From NCBI GenBank assembly GCA_947453625.1, contig CANGHK010000039.1, positions 1-48,413 on the forward strand: DNA of 48,413 nucleotides, in the 5' to 3' direction. The notes under the pieces are model-generated. The model was not told where the DNA came from. It made no database searches and was given only the letters and a program-made list of their open reading frames with translations. How positions within the stretch are numbered: position 1 is the stretch's first letter; each line of letters begins with the position of its first letter. The translations under genes were made by a program, and so were the position numbers. This document shows positions 1-7,811 of this stretch, in pieces. The stretch is from Burkholderiales bacterium (GTDB taxonomy: Bacteria > Pseudomonadota > Gammaproteobacteria > Burkholderiales > Burkholderiaceae_C).

Positions 1-113
1 CCTGGATGCTCTGGTACAACCGGACCCGACTGCACTCGACGCTGGCCTATGTCAGCCCGATGCAGTTCGAAGAAAACTGGCTGGCCGATCAACCCCGGCA
101 AGCCAGCGCGTAG
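1..113 (+). CDS. IS3-family transposase OrfB, C-terminal end (5' part outside window)
   Basis: The frame starting at base 3 reads WMLWYNRTRLHSTLAY and then SPMQFEENW before a TAG stop at 111-113. The YNxxRxHSxLxYxSPxxFE pattern is the C-terminal end of the DDE integrase domain of IS3-family OrfB, which joins DNA strands during transposition. Only about 36 codons lie in the window, so completeness cannot be judged. It is followed by a plausible right inverted repeat and then by lower-GC glycan genes, so the element borders an acquired segment. Confidence 0.85.
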   Translation, partial: WMLWYNRTRLHSTLAYVSPMQFEENWLADQPRQASA

Positions 114-121
114 GCCAGCTA

Positions 122-149
122 TGGGATACGGAATCCAGGGGCAAGGTCA
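122..149. repeat. Probable right terminal inverted repeat of the IS3-family element
   Basis: Just after the transposase stop the sequence runs through GGGATACGG and ends in GGGGCAAGGTCA. On the other strand this begins TGACCTTGCCCC, and IS3-family ends commonly start with TG and finish with CA. The left end is outside the window, so the repeat cannot be paired; the call rests on position and terminal dinucleotide. Confidence 0.45.
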
Positions 150-182
150 TACCGCCTTCACTCACTCACATCGAGGCTGAAG

Positions 183-1412
183 TTGACAGAAAATTGTTCA
201 TATAACCGTTCTGAATGGCCCTTGTCGCTCACGCGTTCGCCAGGGGGGATGAAAGGAGGCTTCAATGCACTCGAGCGGAACCAGCCTGCGAGCGCCGGGT
301 TGACGCCACCACGGTCCCAACCGGTGGTGCCGGCCTCGTATCGCCCCCCGGGGGACAGCGAGACCGACCGAACGAGTCGTCGGCGGGCTCGCGTCGTCTA
401 CTGGGCGAACGGGGGAGGACTGTCCCGGTCGGCTCGCATCGTGTCGGAGGCACTTGCGTCTGCAGGTTGGGAAGTCGAACTCGTCGAGGACGTCAGGTTT
501 CCCACGTCTACGCACCGCCCGGCACGCGCGATTCACCAAGTGCGCCGGTGGCTGCGGCATGGGCTTGAAGGAGTGGTCCGGGCGGCGGCCGTTCGATGTG
601 GTCGGATCGATCAGGCCGATCTGAATATCTTTCTCGAGCATCTGGTGCCGTCGCAGTTCCATCTCGCCAAAAGCAACGTCTGGATTCCGAACCAGGAATG
701 GATGCTTTTTCGGTGGCGTCCGCACTTGCCGCGGCTCGATGGAATCTGGGTAAAGACGCACTATGCCGAGCGGATCTTTAGCGCCTTGTCGCCTTCGGTC
801 ACCTCCGTCGGATTCAGTTCGTTCGATCGGTACGCCCCGGCGGTTGTTAAGGAACCGAAGACGTTTCTCCATGTCGCCGGCCGGAGCCGCCAGAAGGGCA
901 CGTCTGCGTTACTCGAGGCCTGGCGACGAAACCCCGGTTGGCCACGGCTAGTCGTGATCCAGAATCCGGAGAGAGCACAGATCGTGACTCTCCCCAACGT
1001 CGAGTATCGGCCAATTCGTCTCGATGACGAGGAATTGCGACTGCTCCAGAACAGATCGGAATTCCATCTCTATCCATCAGAAGCCGAGGGCTTTGGGCAC
1101 GTGCTCTGCGAGTCGATGGGACTGGGAGGCATCGTGATGACGACCGACGCGCCGCCGATGAACGAGTTGGTCGCGAACGACCGCGGGTTGCTGGTTTCCT
1201 ACGATCGCACCAGCCCTCAGGGGCTCGGTACCAATTACTACGCTGCCGTTTCGTCCATCGAAGCGGCCGTCGAGCGGATGTTGCAGATGAGTGATCAGGA
1301 AAAACAGGTGCTTCGCGACAACGCGCGGTTGTGGTTCCGGGAGAATCACGCGACATTCACCCAGGCGCTGCAGAGAATCGCTACGCATGCGGTGGAGAAA
1401 CGGAGGCCGTGA
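183..1412 (+). CDS. Glycosyltransferase (GT4/group 1-like), surface glycan
   Basis: Predicted sugar-nucleotide-dependent glycosyltransferase of GT-B fold. From about residue 69 the sequence reads RVVYWANGGGLSRSARIV, a typical N-terminal start of such enzymes. The C-terminal half has LHVAGRSRQKGTSALLEAW and FHLYPSEAEGFGHVLCES, the latter matching the group 1 E-x7-E donor-binding motif (PSEAEGFGHVLCE), followed by TTDAPPMNEL. The start is uncertain: a TTG at 183 with a GAGG about 7 nt upstream gives 409 residues, but the first ~65 residues look non-conserved and an ATG at 249 or later starts are possible. It overlaps the next gene by one base (TGATG), suggesting coupled translation. Base composition is visibly less GC-rich than the core genes after 3.5 kb, consistent with horizontal origin. 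The acceptor sugar is unknown. Confidence 0.8.
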   Translation: MTENCSYNRSEWPLSLTRSPGGMKGGFNALERNQPASAGLTPPRSQPVVPASYRPPGDSETDRTSRRRARVVYWANGGGLSRSARIVSEALASAGWEVELVEDVRFPTSTHRPARAIHQVRRWLRHGLEGVVRAAAVRCGRIDQADLNIFLEHLVPSQFHLAKSNVWIPNQEWMLFRWRPHLPRLDGIWVKTHYAERIFSALSPSVTSVGFSSFDRYAPAVVKEPKTFLHVAGRSRQKGTSALLEAWRRNPGWPRLVVIQNPERAQIVTLPNVEYRPIRLDDEELRLLQNRSEFHLYPSEAEGFGHVLCESMGLGGIVMTTDAPPMNELVANDRGLLVSYDRTSPQGLGTNYYAAVSSIEAAVERMLQMSDQEKQVLRDNARLWFRENHATFTQALQRIATHAVEKRRP

Positions 1413-2254
1413 TGAACATTGAGATCGTGGGGGCGGGCGTCGTCGGCTCTGCGTTTGGCCGAGCCCTGCTTGCCGGAGGACACGCTGTCCAGTGGATCGA
1501 TAGCCATCCCGGACGCGTCCAGGATCTTCGAGAGAACGGCTTCACAGCCGCGCTTCCAGACGAACCCGCCGATCCCTGTCCACTCTATTTTATATGCGTG
1601 CCGACACCGACGATCGGGCGTGACCAGGATCGTACGGCACTGGGCAAGGCACTTGCGCGAGTAGCGATGCTGCTCCGCCCTGAACTGTCGCCAACGGTCG
1701 TGATCCGCAGCACGATCCTGCCGGGGACATCGCGCCAATGGGCTCTTCCCTCCCTCGAACGGGAGAGCGGACTACGACGAAGCGATCACTTTCGGTTCGT
1801 GTATTGCCCCGAGTTTCTCCGCGAGCGGCATGCCGCAGAAGACGCGTCGGCGCCGCGGATCCATCTGCTGGGGGAGTTAGAGCCCGGGCAAGGCGACGTC
1901 GTCGCCCAGATCCTCGGGGGGGGCGAGGCGCCCGTCGTTCGGGTGCCCCTCGAGGCGGCGGAACTGCAGAAGTACATCCACAACAGCTTCAACGCGCTGA
2001 AAATCAGTTTCTTTAACGAGATGCGTTGTGTTGCGGAGCGGATGGATCTCAAAGCGGAAGTCGAGACAATGTTTTCCGTAACGCGTCAGAGTGCCGAAGG
2101 GATGTGGAATCCAGCCTATGGGACGCGTGATTGGGGGCCTGTTTCTGGGCCGTGCCTTCCCAAGGACGTCGAGGCTTTCTTGGGATGGATGCGATCGTGC
2201 GATCTCGCATCGCCTCTGCTCGAAAGCCTGTCGGCATCCAGCGGAAACAGGTAG
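1412..2254 (+). CDS. Short UDP-glucose/GDP-mannose dehydrogenase-family protein, lacking the C-terminal domain
   Basis: Starts MNIEIVGAGVVGSAFG, an NAD-binding Rossmann GxGxxG motif at residues 7-12. The central helix domain shows YIHNSFNALKISFFNEM and the catalytic-cysteine motif GPCLPKD near residue 255. Family members oxidise the C6 hydroxyl of a nucleotide sugar to a carboxylate for capsule or O-antigen synthesis. Full-length enzymes are about 420-450 residues; this one stops at 280, right after the central domain (SPLLESLSASSGNR), so the C-terminal sugar-nucleotide-binding domain is missing. The ATG is chosen because it overlaps the upstream stop and begins directly at the Rossmann strand. 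It is either a naturally short homologue or a truncated gene at an island edge. Activity is doubtful. Confidence 0.75.
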   Translation: MNIEIVGAGVVGSAFGRALLAGGHAVQWIDSHPGRVQDLRENGFTAALPDEPADPCPLYFICVPTPTIGRDQDRTALGKALARVAMLLRPELSPTVVIRSTILPGTSRQWALPSLERESGLRRSDHFRFVYCPEFLRERHAAEDASAPRIHLLGELEPGQGDVVAQILGGGEAPVVRVPLEAAELQKYIHNSFNALKISFFNEMRCVAERMDLKAEVETMFSVTRQSAEGMWNPAYGTRDWGPVSGPCLPKDVEAFLGWMRSCDLASPLLESLSASSGNR

Positions 2255-2386
2255 CCCGGGAGGGGGAGGAAGCCAGAAGGGGGGGGAGTCGTGCCGCTCT
2301 TGCGTCCTCCGTTGCACAGGCCGGTGAATGGCACAGCGCCTGATCAGTGACCACTAGTCAGCCTTGAGTGAGTAGATGATCGCCGG

Positions 2387-2821
2387 TGTTGGCGCCGATC
2401 CAAATCTGAGCCACTGCGCCGACCGAATATTGAGCCAGGGGTGGAAGCCGACTTTGAGATGGCCGGCTGTGGATAAGTGTAGGTCCTGAGCTGTTTCGTT
2501 GACCTCCTTGAAGCTGTGTTGATCGCGCGGGGGATGACGCGCAGGGCGTAGCCCGTAGCGGCTTCCCCCGCGCGGCGGATCGCTCAGAACTCGTCGTTCT
2601 GCGGCTCTGGCTTGGTGCTCTTGCTGGCCTGCTCGCGTGCCTTGATGCGCTTCTTGGCCTCGGCCGTGCTGCGGCTGAAGCGGATCGACTCGTTGCCCGT
2701 CTCCAGGATGTGGCAGTGGTGCGTGAGGCGGTCCAGCAGCGCGGTGGTCATCTTCGCGTCACCGAACACGCTGGACCACTCGGCGAAGTCCAGGTTGGTC
2801 GCCGCCGACATCGTGCTGCGC
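2387..2821 (-). mobile_element. Truncated IS21-family element (one end plus istB tail)
   Basis: A probable terminus begins with TGTTGGCGCCGATCC at 2387, followed by two degenerate repeats, CAAATCTGAGCCA (2401-2413) and GAATATTGAGCCA (2425-2437), the kind of multiple end repeats seen in IS21-family elements. The istB C-terminus lies inside on the minus strand. A 10-bp stem (2525-2534 with 2564-2573, GCGCGGGGGA and its complement) separates istB from the end and could stop transcription. Homology ends near 2820, where phage-type coding sequence on the plus strand begins; istA and the other terminus are absent. The 2255-2386 stretch before it holds no gene I recognise. Confidence 0.7.
2584..2821 (-). 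pseudogene. IS21 IstB-like ATP-binding protein, C-terminal fragment
   Basis: The minus strand encodes [19 protein letters not shown], then [17 protein letters not shown] and [10 protein letters not shown]. This is the characteristic C-terminal end of IstB, the AAA+ helper ATPase of IS21 transposition (RSTxxxTNLxFxEW then TALLDRLxHxC). Only about 79 of the usual ~250 residues remain; the Walker motifs are gone. An in-frame ATG at 2841 lies in non-IstB sequence and is not the original start. The tail ends in a Lys/Glu-rich stretch and DEF before TGA. Confidence 0.85.
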
Positions 2822-3211
2822 CCGGCCACGGGCCAGGCCACGCGCCAGACGGCCGACTACTTCAAGGTGGCCACCCAGGGCATGCTCAGCGAACTGCCGG
2901 CCCAGCAGAGCCGCTACGTCAGCCAGATGTACGAGCAGGCGCAGGTGCTTGAGCAAGCGCACGCCACGTACCAGCAGTTGATCAAGGACGGCAAGATCGC
3001 TGATGCCCGCGAGTACCTGACCGACCACCGCAGCGAGCTTGTGCGCTACGGCTCGGTCGAGGGGGTCAAGAAGGGCGAGGCGAAGTTCAACGAGATGATC
3101 CGGATGATCGAGAGATCAGCCAAAGACCCTGATCAGAAGAGGATCGAGATCGATCGGATCCGAGGCCAGCAGGACAAGATGGCGCGGCTGGTTGCGCCTG
3201 GCCTTCCGTAA
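2822..3211 (+). pseudogene. C-terminal remnant of a phage-type large protein (LPD38-like or internal virion protein)
   Basis: From about 2822 the plus strand encodes ~129 residues: [19 protein letters not shown], then a helical, Glu/Ala/Arg-rich region containing YEQAQVLEQAHATYQQL, and DPDQKRIEIDRIRGQQDKM before the stop. This resembles the C-terminal tails of very large prophage proteins, where helices end in a DxxxKRxxIDxLxxxR-type segment. The 5' part is replaced by the IS21 remnant, so no native start exists; the open frame extends back to 2612 only through the antisense of istB. I infer a decayed prophage next to the tRNA gene. Family assignment is by pattern only. Confidence 0.5.
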
Positions 3212-3218
3212 AGACCAA

Positions 3219-3306
3219 AACCCGCGGGAGCGGGTTGGTTTCAGACTCAGGGGCGGCACATGCCGCCCCTCCGCTTGGCACACTTCTGTCACACACAGTG
3301 TGCCAA
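3219..3306. repeat. Three consecutive perfect hairpins after the phage fragment
   Basis: Stem 1 is AACCCGC (3219-3225) with GCGGGTT (3230-3236), loop GGGA. Stem 2 is AGGGGCGGCA (3249-3258) with TGCCGCCCCT (3261-3270), loop CA. Stem 3 is TTGGCACACT (3275-3284) with AGTGTGCCAA (3297-3306), 12-nt loop. Stem 1 is followed by GGTTT and could terminate transcription of the phage gene; stems 2 and 3 have no U-tract of their own and may be protein-binding sites in an attachment region. Confidence 0.75.
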
Positions 3307-3384
3307 AAGCTGCCATTTCTTGCTAACACCTGCTAAGCTAAGTCCTTGTTTTTACACAACTTTTAGCTTAAACAGGGTGTATCC

Positions 3385-3459
3385 TGGTGCCTCCGACAGG
3401 AATCGAACCTGTATCTAGCGCTTAGGAGGCGCTCGTTCTATCCATTGAACTACGGTGGC
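3385..3459 (-). tRNA. tRNA-Arg (anticodon CCT)
   Basis: On the minus strand the cloverleaf runs from GCCACCG at 3459 to an encoded CCA at 3387-3385. The D arm is GTTC/GAAC. The anticodon stem AGCGC/GCGCT encloses loop CTCCTAA, giving anticodon CCT, which reads AGG. The T arm is ACAGG-TTCGATT-CCTGT. The acceptor stem pairs GCCACCG with CGGAGGC at six positions, but position 4 faces 69 as A opposite A. The discriminator is A. The neighbouring phage debris and inverted repeats on its 3' side suggest that the 3' end served as an integration site. Confidence 0.93.
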
Positions 3460-3512
3460 TGAGTCTAAGGGATTCTCTCACGCCGATATGCGGCCGCCAG
3501 CCCGGCCCGCCC

Positions 3513-6500
3513 TCACCAGCGCCAGGACCAGATCACGTCGAGCGCGTTGTCCATGCCCGATTGCGCCCGCAGCGTGAAGCGCTGGGCCACGCGGTAGATC
3601 ACCTGCCAGCTGCCGGTGGTGGCATTGACGCTGCGCTCGTAGCCGACATACCAATTGCGCGACAACTGCTTGCCCAGGGTGACGATGGTTTCGCGGGTGT
3701 CGCCGTCGGCTTGCCGCACCGAGAAGTCGGTCAGGCCGATGTTGTCGAGCAGCGCTCCGGTAGGGCTTTGGCCTTCGCCCGCCAGCAGCGCCATCGCCGC
3801 GCTCTGCAGCAGAGTGGTGTCGCTGCGCCCCAGGCCGTCCGGGGCGCGGCCCAGCACCAGCCAGGACAGCTTGTCGTAATCGGCCATGTCGGGCTCGCTG
3901 AAGAGGCGGATGCGCGGGTTCTGCGCCGGGCCCGCCACCTGCACGCCGACCCGGACGTCCAGGTTGGGCCGGATCGCCAGCAAGTCGAGCTGCGGATTGT
4001 CCAGTGCACCGTTGAAACTGACGGCGCCCCGTTCGACCTCGAGCTTCTGGCCATAGGCCGCCACCGTGCCGTCCACCGCCCGCACCTGGCCGCGCAAGGC
4101 CAGCTTGCCCTCGCCGCTGTTGACGGCCAGTTCGCCGCGCAAGCCGGTGTCGAGGCCGCGCCCGCGCAGGCGCAGCTTCTGGCCCAGGTCGATCTTCAGC
4201 GCCACCTGGGCCTGGCGCACCGGCAGCGGGGCTGCCACGGCCACCGCGGCCCGCTCGGCCGGGGCTGCCGCGGCGCTGCCGGCCCTATGCACCTTGACGT
4301 CGGCGTCCAGCCCGGGCGCGTCGCCATGGCCCAGTTCGATCAGCCCCTCGTCGACCGTGAAGCCGCCGTCGACCCGCAGGCGCTGGCCATCGAACTGCAG
4401 GTCGGCCTGACCGCTGGCCACCAGCCGGCGGTCGATGCGGCCGAGCAGCCGGAAGCGCTCGGCCTTCATGTGCAGCCGGGCGCTGGGCGCGGCGCCCAGC
4501 GTGGCATCGCCGCTCAGGCTGAGCAGGCCGTCGCCGCCCTTGATCACGAAGCGCTCGATGCGCGCGCTGTCGCCGGCCAAGGTGATCGCGAGTTCGCCGT
4601 CGGCGAAGTTCAGGCCCTGCAACAGGTTGCGCGCGCCCAGGCCGCTGCCCACCATCTCGCCGCGCAACTCGGGCGCGCCCAGCGTGCCGGCCAAGCTGGC
4701 GCTGGTGTGCAGGCTGCCCACCAGGCGCCAGCCCGGCGGCACCCAGGTGCTCCAAACGCCGAGGTTGGCGACATTCGACTCCAGCACCCCTTGCAGTGGC
4801 GCGTCGGCGGGCGGGAACTGCCGGTCGGCCGTGGTGCGCAGCACCTGGGCGCCGGCCATCGCGCCGATGTAGCGCCCAGCCAGGCCCTGTGCGAATTGCC
4901 ACAGCCCGTCGTGGGCGCTCAGCGCCAGGCGCAGGTCGCTGAGCTCCAGCGCCTGGGTGGCACCCAGGTCGTCGGTGATGCTCAGGTCGCCGCCCTGGCG
5001 TTCGAGCACCACTTCGGCGTCGAAGGTCTCGGCGCTGCGGATCTCGATGCGCCCGCCCAGCGCGAGTTGGCCGCCCCAGCCCATCGCCGGCTGCGCCCGC
5101 GCCAGCAGTGCCGCGACGTCGAAGCGCTCGAGCTCGGCCAGCACGCTGAAGCGCCCGCGCCGGCTGGCCGGGCCCGGCCCAGGTGCGGGTGCGGCCTGCC
5201 AGCGGGCCTCGCGCCAGCGCAGCGCGGTGCTGAGCAGCTGAACCCTTCCGGGGGCCAGCGTCACGGCCAGCGGTGCCCCGTCTGGCCCCAGCGCCAGGTC
5301 GGCCGCCAGCGACCGTGCTGCCAGCCAGGGCCGGCTGCCGCCCTGCGCGTCGCGTGCGTCGACCTGCAATTGCAGGTCTTGCAGCCGCCAGAATCCGGCC
5401 GGGACTCCCGGCAGGGTCTCGGCGCCACTGGCCGCCTGCGCGGCCCAACTGCCCTGGCCGTCGGCTTGCAGTCGGGTGCCTGCGCCGGCCGGGCCGAGCA
5501 GGTTCTCGGTCCAGGCCGGTGGCCTGGCCGGGCTGTCGGCGCGCAGCGTCAGACGGTGTTTGCGCAGCGTGCCGCTGACGCTGGCGCTCAGTTGGTCCAG
5601 CTGCTGCTGGCCATTGGCAAGGCCGGCTGCCTGCAGTTGCAGCGACAGCGGCGCATCGGCGCTGTCGCCGGTTTGCCAGCCCAGCGTGGCCGACCGCAGG
5701 GCCATGGCCGCGGCGTTGAGGCCCTCGACCTGCAGCTCACCCTGGGTGCGCAGCAGCGGCCAGCGGCCGCTGGCCTGCAGCCGGCCTTGCAGCTTGCCGC
5801 CGGCGGGCCAGAGCGGGACGCTGCCGGGCGCCAGTTCGGCCACCAGCCGGCCCAGCGGCGCCAGCGCAGCCAGCGCCGGGGCTTGCAGCTGCAAGCTCCA
5901 GTGGTCGGCGCTGGCTTGGGCGGCGCGTTGGCCGGTGAGGCCCAGGCGATTGCCCGCAAGGTCCAGGCTGGCATCGATCTCGGCGCCGGGCCCGACGCTG
6001 TGCAGACGCAGCGAGGCGCTCAGCGGCATACCAGCGAACTGGCTGTCGTTCAGGCTGACCTGGGCATCGCCGTCAACCGCGCTCAACCAGCGCTCGATGG
6101 CCGGCCACTGCTGCGCGCTGGCCGGCAGGCCGCGCCACAGCAGGTCGATCTCGGCCTGGCCTTCCAGCCGGTGCGGTCCGCGCCGCCAGACCGAATCGTC
6201 TGCCCCGCGCCACCAGGGTCGGGGATCGAAATGCGCGAGTTGCGCCTGGCCGCGCAGGCGCCATCCGGCCGGCTCGGCGCGGGCGTCGAGCCGGCCCTGG
6301 GCCCGCGCCGGGCCGGCGCTGGCCTGGGCCTGGGTGACGCTGAACTGGCGCGGATTGCCCCTGCCGACCAGACGCAGCTGCACCGGCAGGCCGCTGCCGT
6401 CCAGCGTGCGGCCGGTCAGCGTGGTGTCGACCGAAAGCCCCAGTTCGGGCTGGCCCGCCGGCGCTGCCGCATTGGGCGCGGCGGCGGGCGCTGGCGCCGG

Positions 6501-7811
6501 GCCTGGCAGACCGGTGGCCCGCAGCCGCACCGGGCCGCCCAGCACCAGCGCGGCGGCCTGGCGGTGCAGGCGGGCGGGTTGCAGGTCTTGCACCTGCAGG
6601 TCCAGCGCCAGCCCGTCAGCCGCCCAGCGGCCCTGGCCGGTGACCTGCCCGGCCGCGCCGCGCTGGTCGGCCAGCGTCAGCGCGAAACGTTCCAGCACCA
6701 GCGCGTCGGGCTGGCGCAGCCTGGCGCTGGCGCGCAGCCTCAGGTCCTGGACAGGCAGCCTGGCGTCGTCCCACGCGCCGGGCAGCGCATTGGCCAGCGT
6801 GACGTTGACGCTGGCCGGCTGGTCCAGGCCACTCGACTGCAGCGTGGCACTGCCGCTCAGCCCGGTGCGGGGCAGGCCGGGGCCCAGCATGGACAGGTCC
6901 AACTGCTGGGTGGCCAGCGCCAGATCGCCCAGCGGCCAGGCGGCGAAGGGCAGCAGGGTGGCGCGGGCGTCCAGCGACGGTGCGGTTCGGGTCGGGGTGC
7001 CGGCTTGGGCGCGGGCGGGCTCGACCCGCAGCCGGGCTTGGGCATGCAACTGCGCCAGCGGACCGTCCAGCGACAGCGTGGCGGTCCAGCCCGGCAGCGC
7101 CTTGTCCGGCGTCGCCCGCGACGCCTGCAGGGTCGCTTGCACCACCAGCGGCCCGGTGCTGCCGATCTGCAGATCGGCCTGGACATGCGCCTGCTGCCAG
7201 TCCAGGGCCAGCCCGGTGATGCGGTGCAGCGCGCCCTGGTCGGCCCCGAGGGCCAGTCGGGCCGACAAACCCTCGACCGGGGGCAGGGTGTCGACCTGCA
7301 GCCGTCCCAGGCGCAGCGCATCGATCTGCAGCGCCAGGGGCAGGCGCAGATCGGCCGGCGCCACCAGCGGCTTGCCCGAGGGCGGGCTGCTCAGGTAGGT
7401 CACGCTGTCGGCCGCCAGCAGGCTGACATCGAGCCCGACCCAGGCGCCAGGGTGGGGCGCCCAGGCCAGGCGCAGGCCTTGCAGATCGAGGCCGTCTATT
7501 CGCAGGTCGCCGGCACCCGCCGGCAGTTGCCAGTGCAGGGTTCGGGCGCGCAGCCGGCCCGCGCCCAGCGTGCCCTGCAGGTCTTGCACCTGCAGGCCCG
7601 GCACCCGCTGCAGCAACGAGGACAGGGCCGTCTGCGAATGGCGCAAGGCCAGCATCCCGCCCAGCGGCAGGCCGACGAGCAGGGCGGCGATCCCCAACGC
7701 CAGACCCAGCTGCCAGCCTGGCCGCCAGCCCAAGCCGCGCCGCGTGGCGCGGGGCGGGGCGGCGGGCGTGTCTGGTGCCGGTGCGGCGCTCAGCGCATCG
7801 GGTTCGGCCAT
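3513..7811 (-). CDS. tamB: TamB, inner-membrane subunit of the translocation and assembly module
   Basis: Large periplasm-spanning protein of about 1432 residues that works with TamA in outer-membrane protein insertion and, in family members, lipid transport. The start chosen is the ATG at 7811, which overlaps the tamA stop by one base; it begins MAEPDALSAAP and is followed at about residues 31-52 by a single hydrophobic anchor (GLALGIAALLVGLPLGGML). The rest is long repetitive beta-rich sequence with many alternating hydrophobic residues, as in the AsmA/TamB superfamily. The last ~350 residues carry the conserved DUF490/TamB domain, including LRGRGLDTGLRGELAV, NPQLDLLAIRPN and DKLSWLVLGRAPDGL, ending in VIWSWRW. 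Frames extending upstream of 7811 only run over tamA. The antisense strand also stays open for over 1400 codons, an artefact of the high GC content. Confidence 0.95.
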   Translation of the reverse strand: MAEPDALSAAPAPDTPAAPPRATRRGLGWRPGWQLGLALGIAALLVGLPLGGMLALRHSQTALSSLLQRVPGLQVQDLQGTLGAGRLRARTLHWQLPAGAGDLRIDGLDLQGLRLAWAPHPGAWVGLDVSLLAADSVTYLSSPPSGKPLVAPADLRLPLALQIDALRLGRLQVDTLPPVEGLSARLALGADQGALHRITGLALDWQQAHVQADLQIGSTGPLVVQATLQASRATPDKALPGWTATLSLDGPLAQLHAQARLRVEPARAQAGTPTRTAPSLDARATLLPFAAWPLGDLALATQQLDLSMLGPGLPRTGLSGSATLQSSGLDQPASVNVTLANALPGAWDDARLPVQDLRLRASARLRQPDALVLERFALTLADQRGAAGQVTGQGRWAADGLALDLQVQDLQPARLHRQAAALVLGGPVRLRATGLPGPAPAPAAAPNAAAPAGQPELGLSVDTTLTGRTLDGSGLPVQLRLVGRGNPRQFSVTQAQASAGPARAQGRLDARAEPAGWRLRGQAQLAHFDPRPWWRGADDSVWRRGPHRLEGQAEIDLLWRGLPASAQQWPAIERWLSAVDGDAQVSLNDSQFAGMPLSASLRLHSVGPGAEIDASLDLAGNRLGLTGQRAAQASADHWSLQLQAPALAALAPLGRLVAELAPGSVPLWPAGGKLQGRLQASGRWPLLRTQGELQVEGLNAAAMALRSATLGWQTGDSADAPLSLQLQAAGLANGQQQLDQLSASVSGTLRKHRLTLRADSPARPPAWTENLLGPAGAGTRLQADGQGSWAAQAASGAETLPGVPAGFWRLQDLQLQVDARDAQGGSRPWLAARSLAADLALGPDGAPLAVTLAPGRVQLLSTALRWREARWQAAPAPGPGPASRRGRFSVLAELERFDVAALLARAQPAMGWGGQLALGGRIEIRSAETFDAEVVLERQGGDLSITDDLGATQALELSDLRLALSAHDGLWQFAQGLAGRYIGAMAGAQVLRTTADRQFPPADAPLQGVLESNVANLGVWSTWVPPGWRLVGSLHTSASLAGTLGAPELRGEMVGSGLGARNLLQGLNFADGELAITLAGDSARIERFVIKGGDGLLSLSGDATLGAAPSARLHMKAERFRLLGRIDRRLVASGQADLQFDGQRLRVDGGFTVDEGLIELGHGDAPGLDADVKVHRAGSAAAAPAERAAVAVAAPLPVRQAQVALKIDLGQKLRLRGRGLDTGLRGELAVNSGEGKLALRGQVRAVDGTVAAYGQKLEVERGAVSFNGALDNPQLDLLAIRPNLDVRVGVQVAGPAQNPRIRLFSEPDMADYDKLSWLVLGRAPDGLGRSDTTLLQSAAMALLAGEGQSPTGALLDNIGLTDFSVRQADGDTRETIVTLGKQLSRNWYVGYERSVNATTGSWQVIYRVAQRFTLRAQSGMDNALDVIWSWRW

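Noticed and set aside
2612-2821. N-terminal part of the 199-codon plus-strand frame ending at 3211
   Set aside because: This part is antisense to the istB fragment; only the part after about 2822 looks like genuine phage-type protein.
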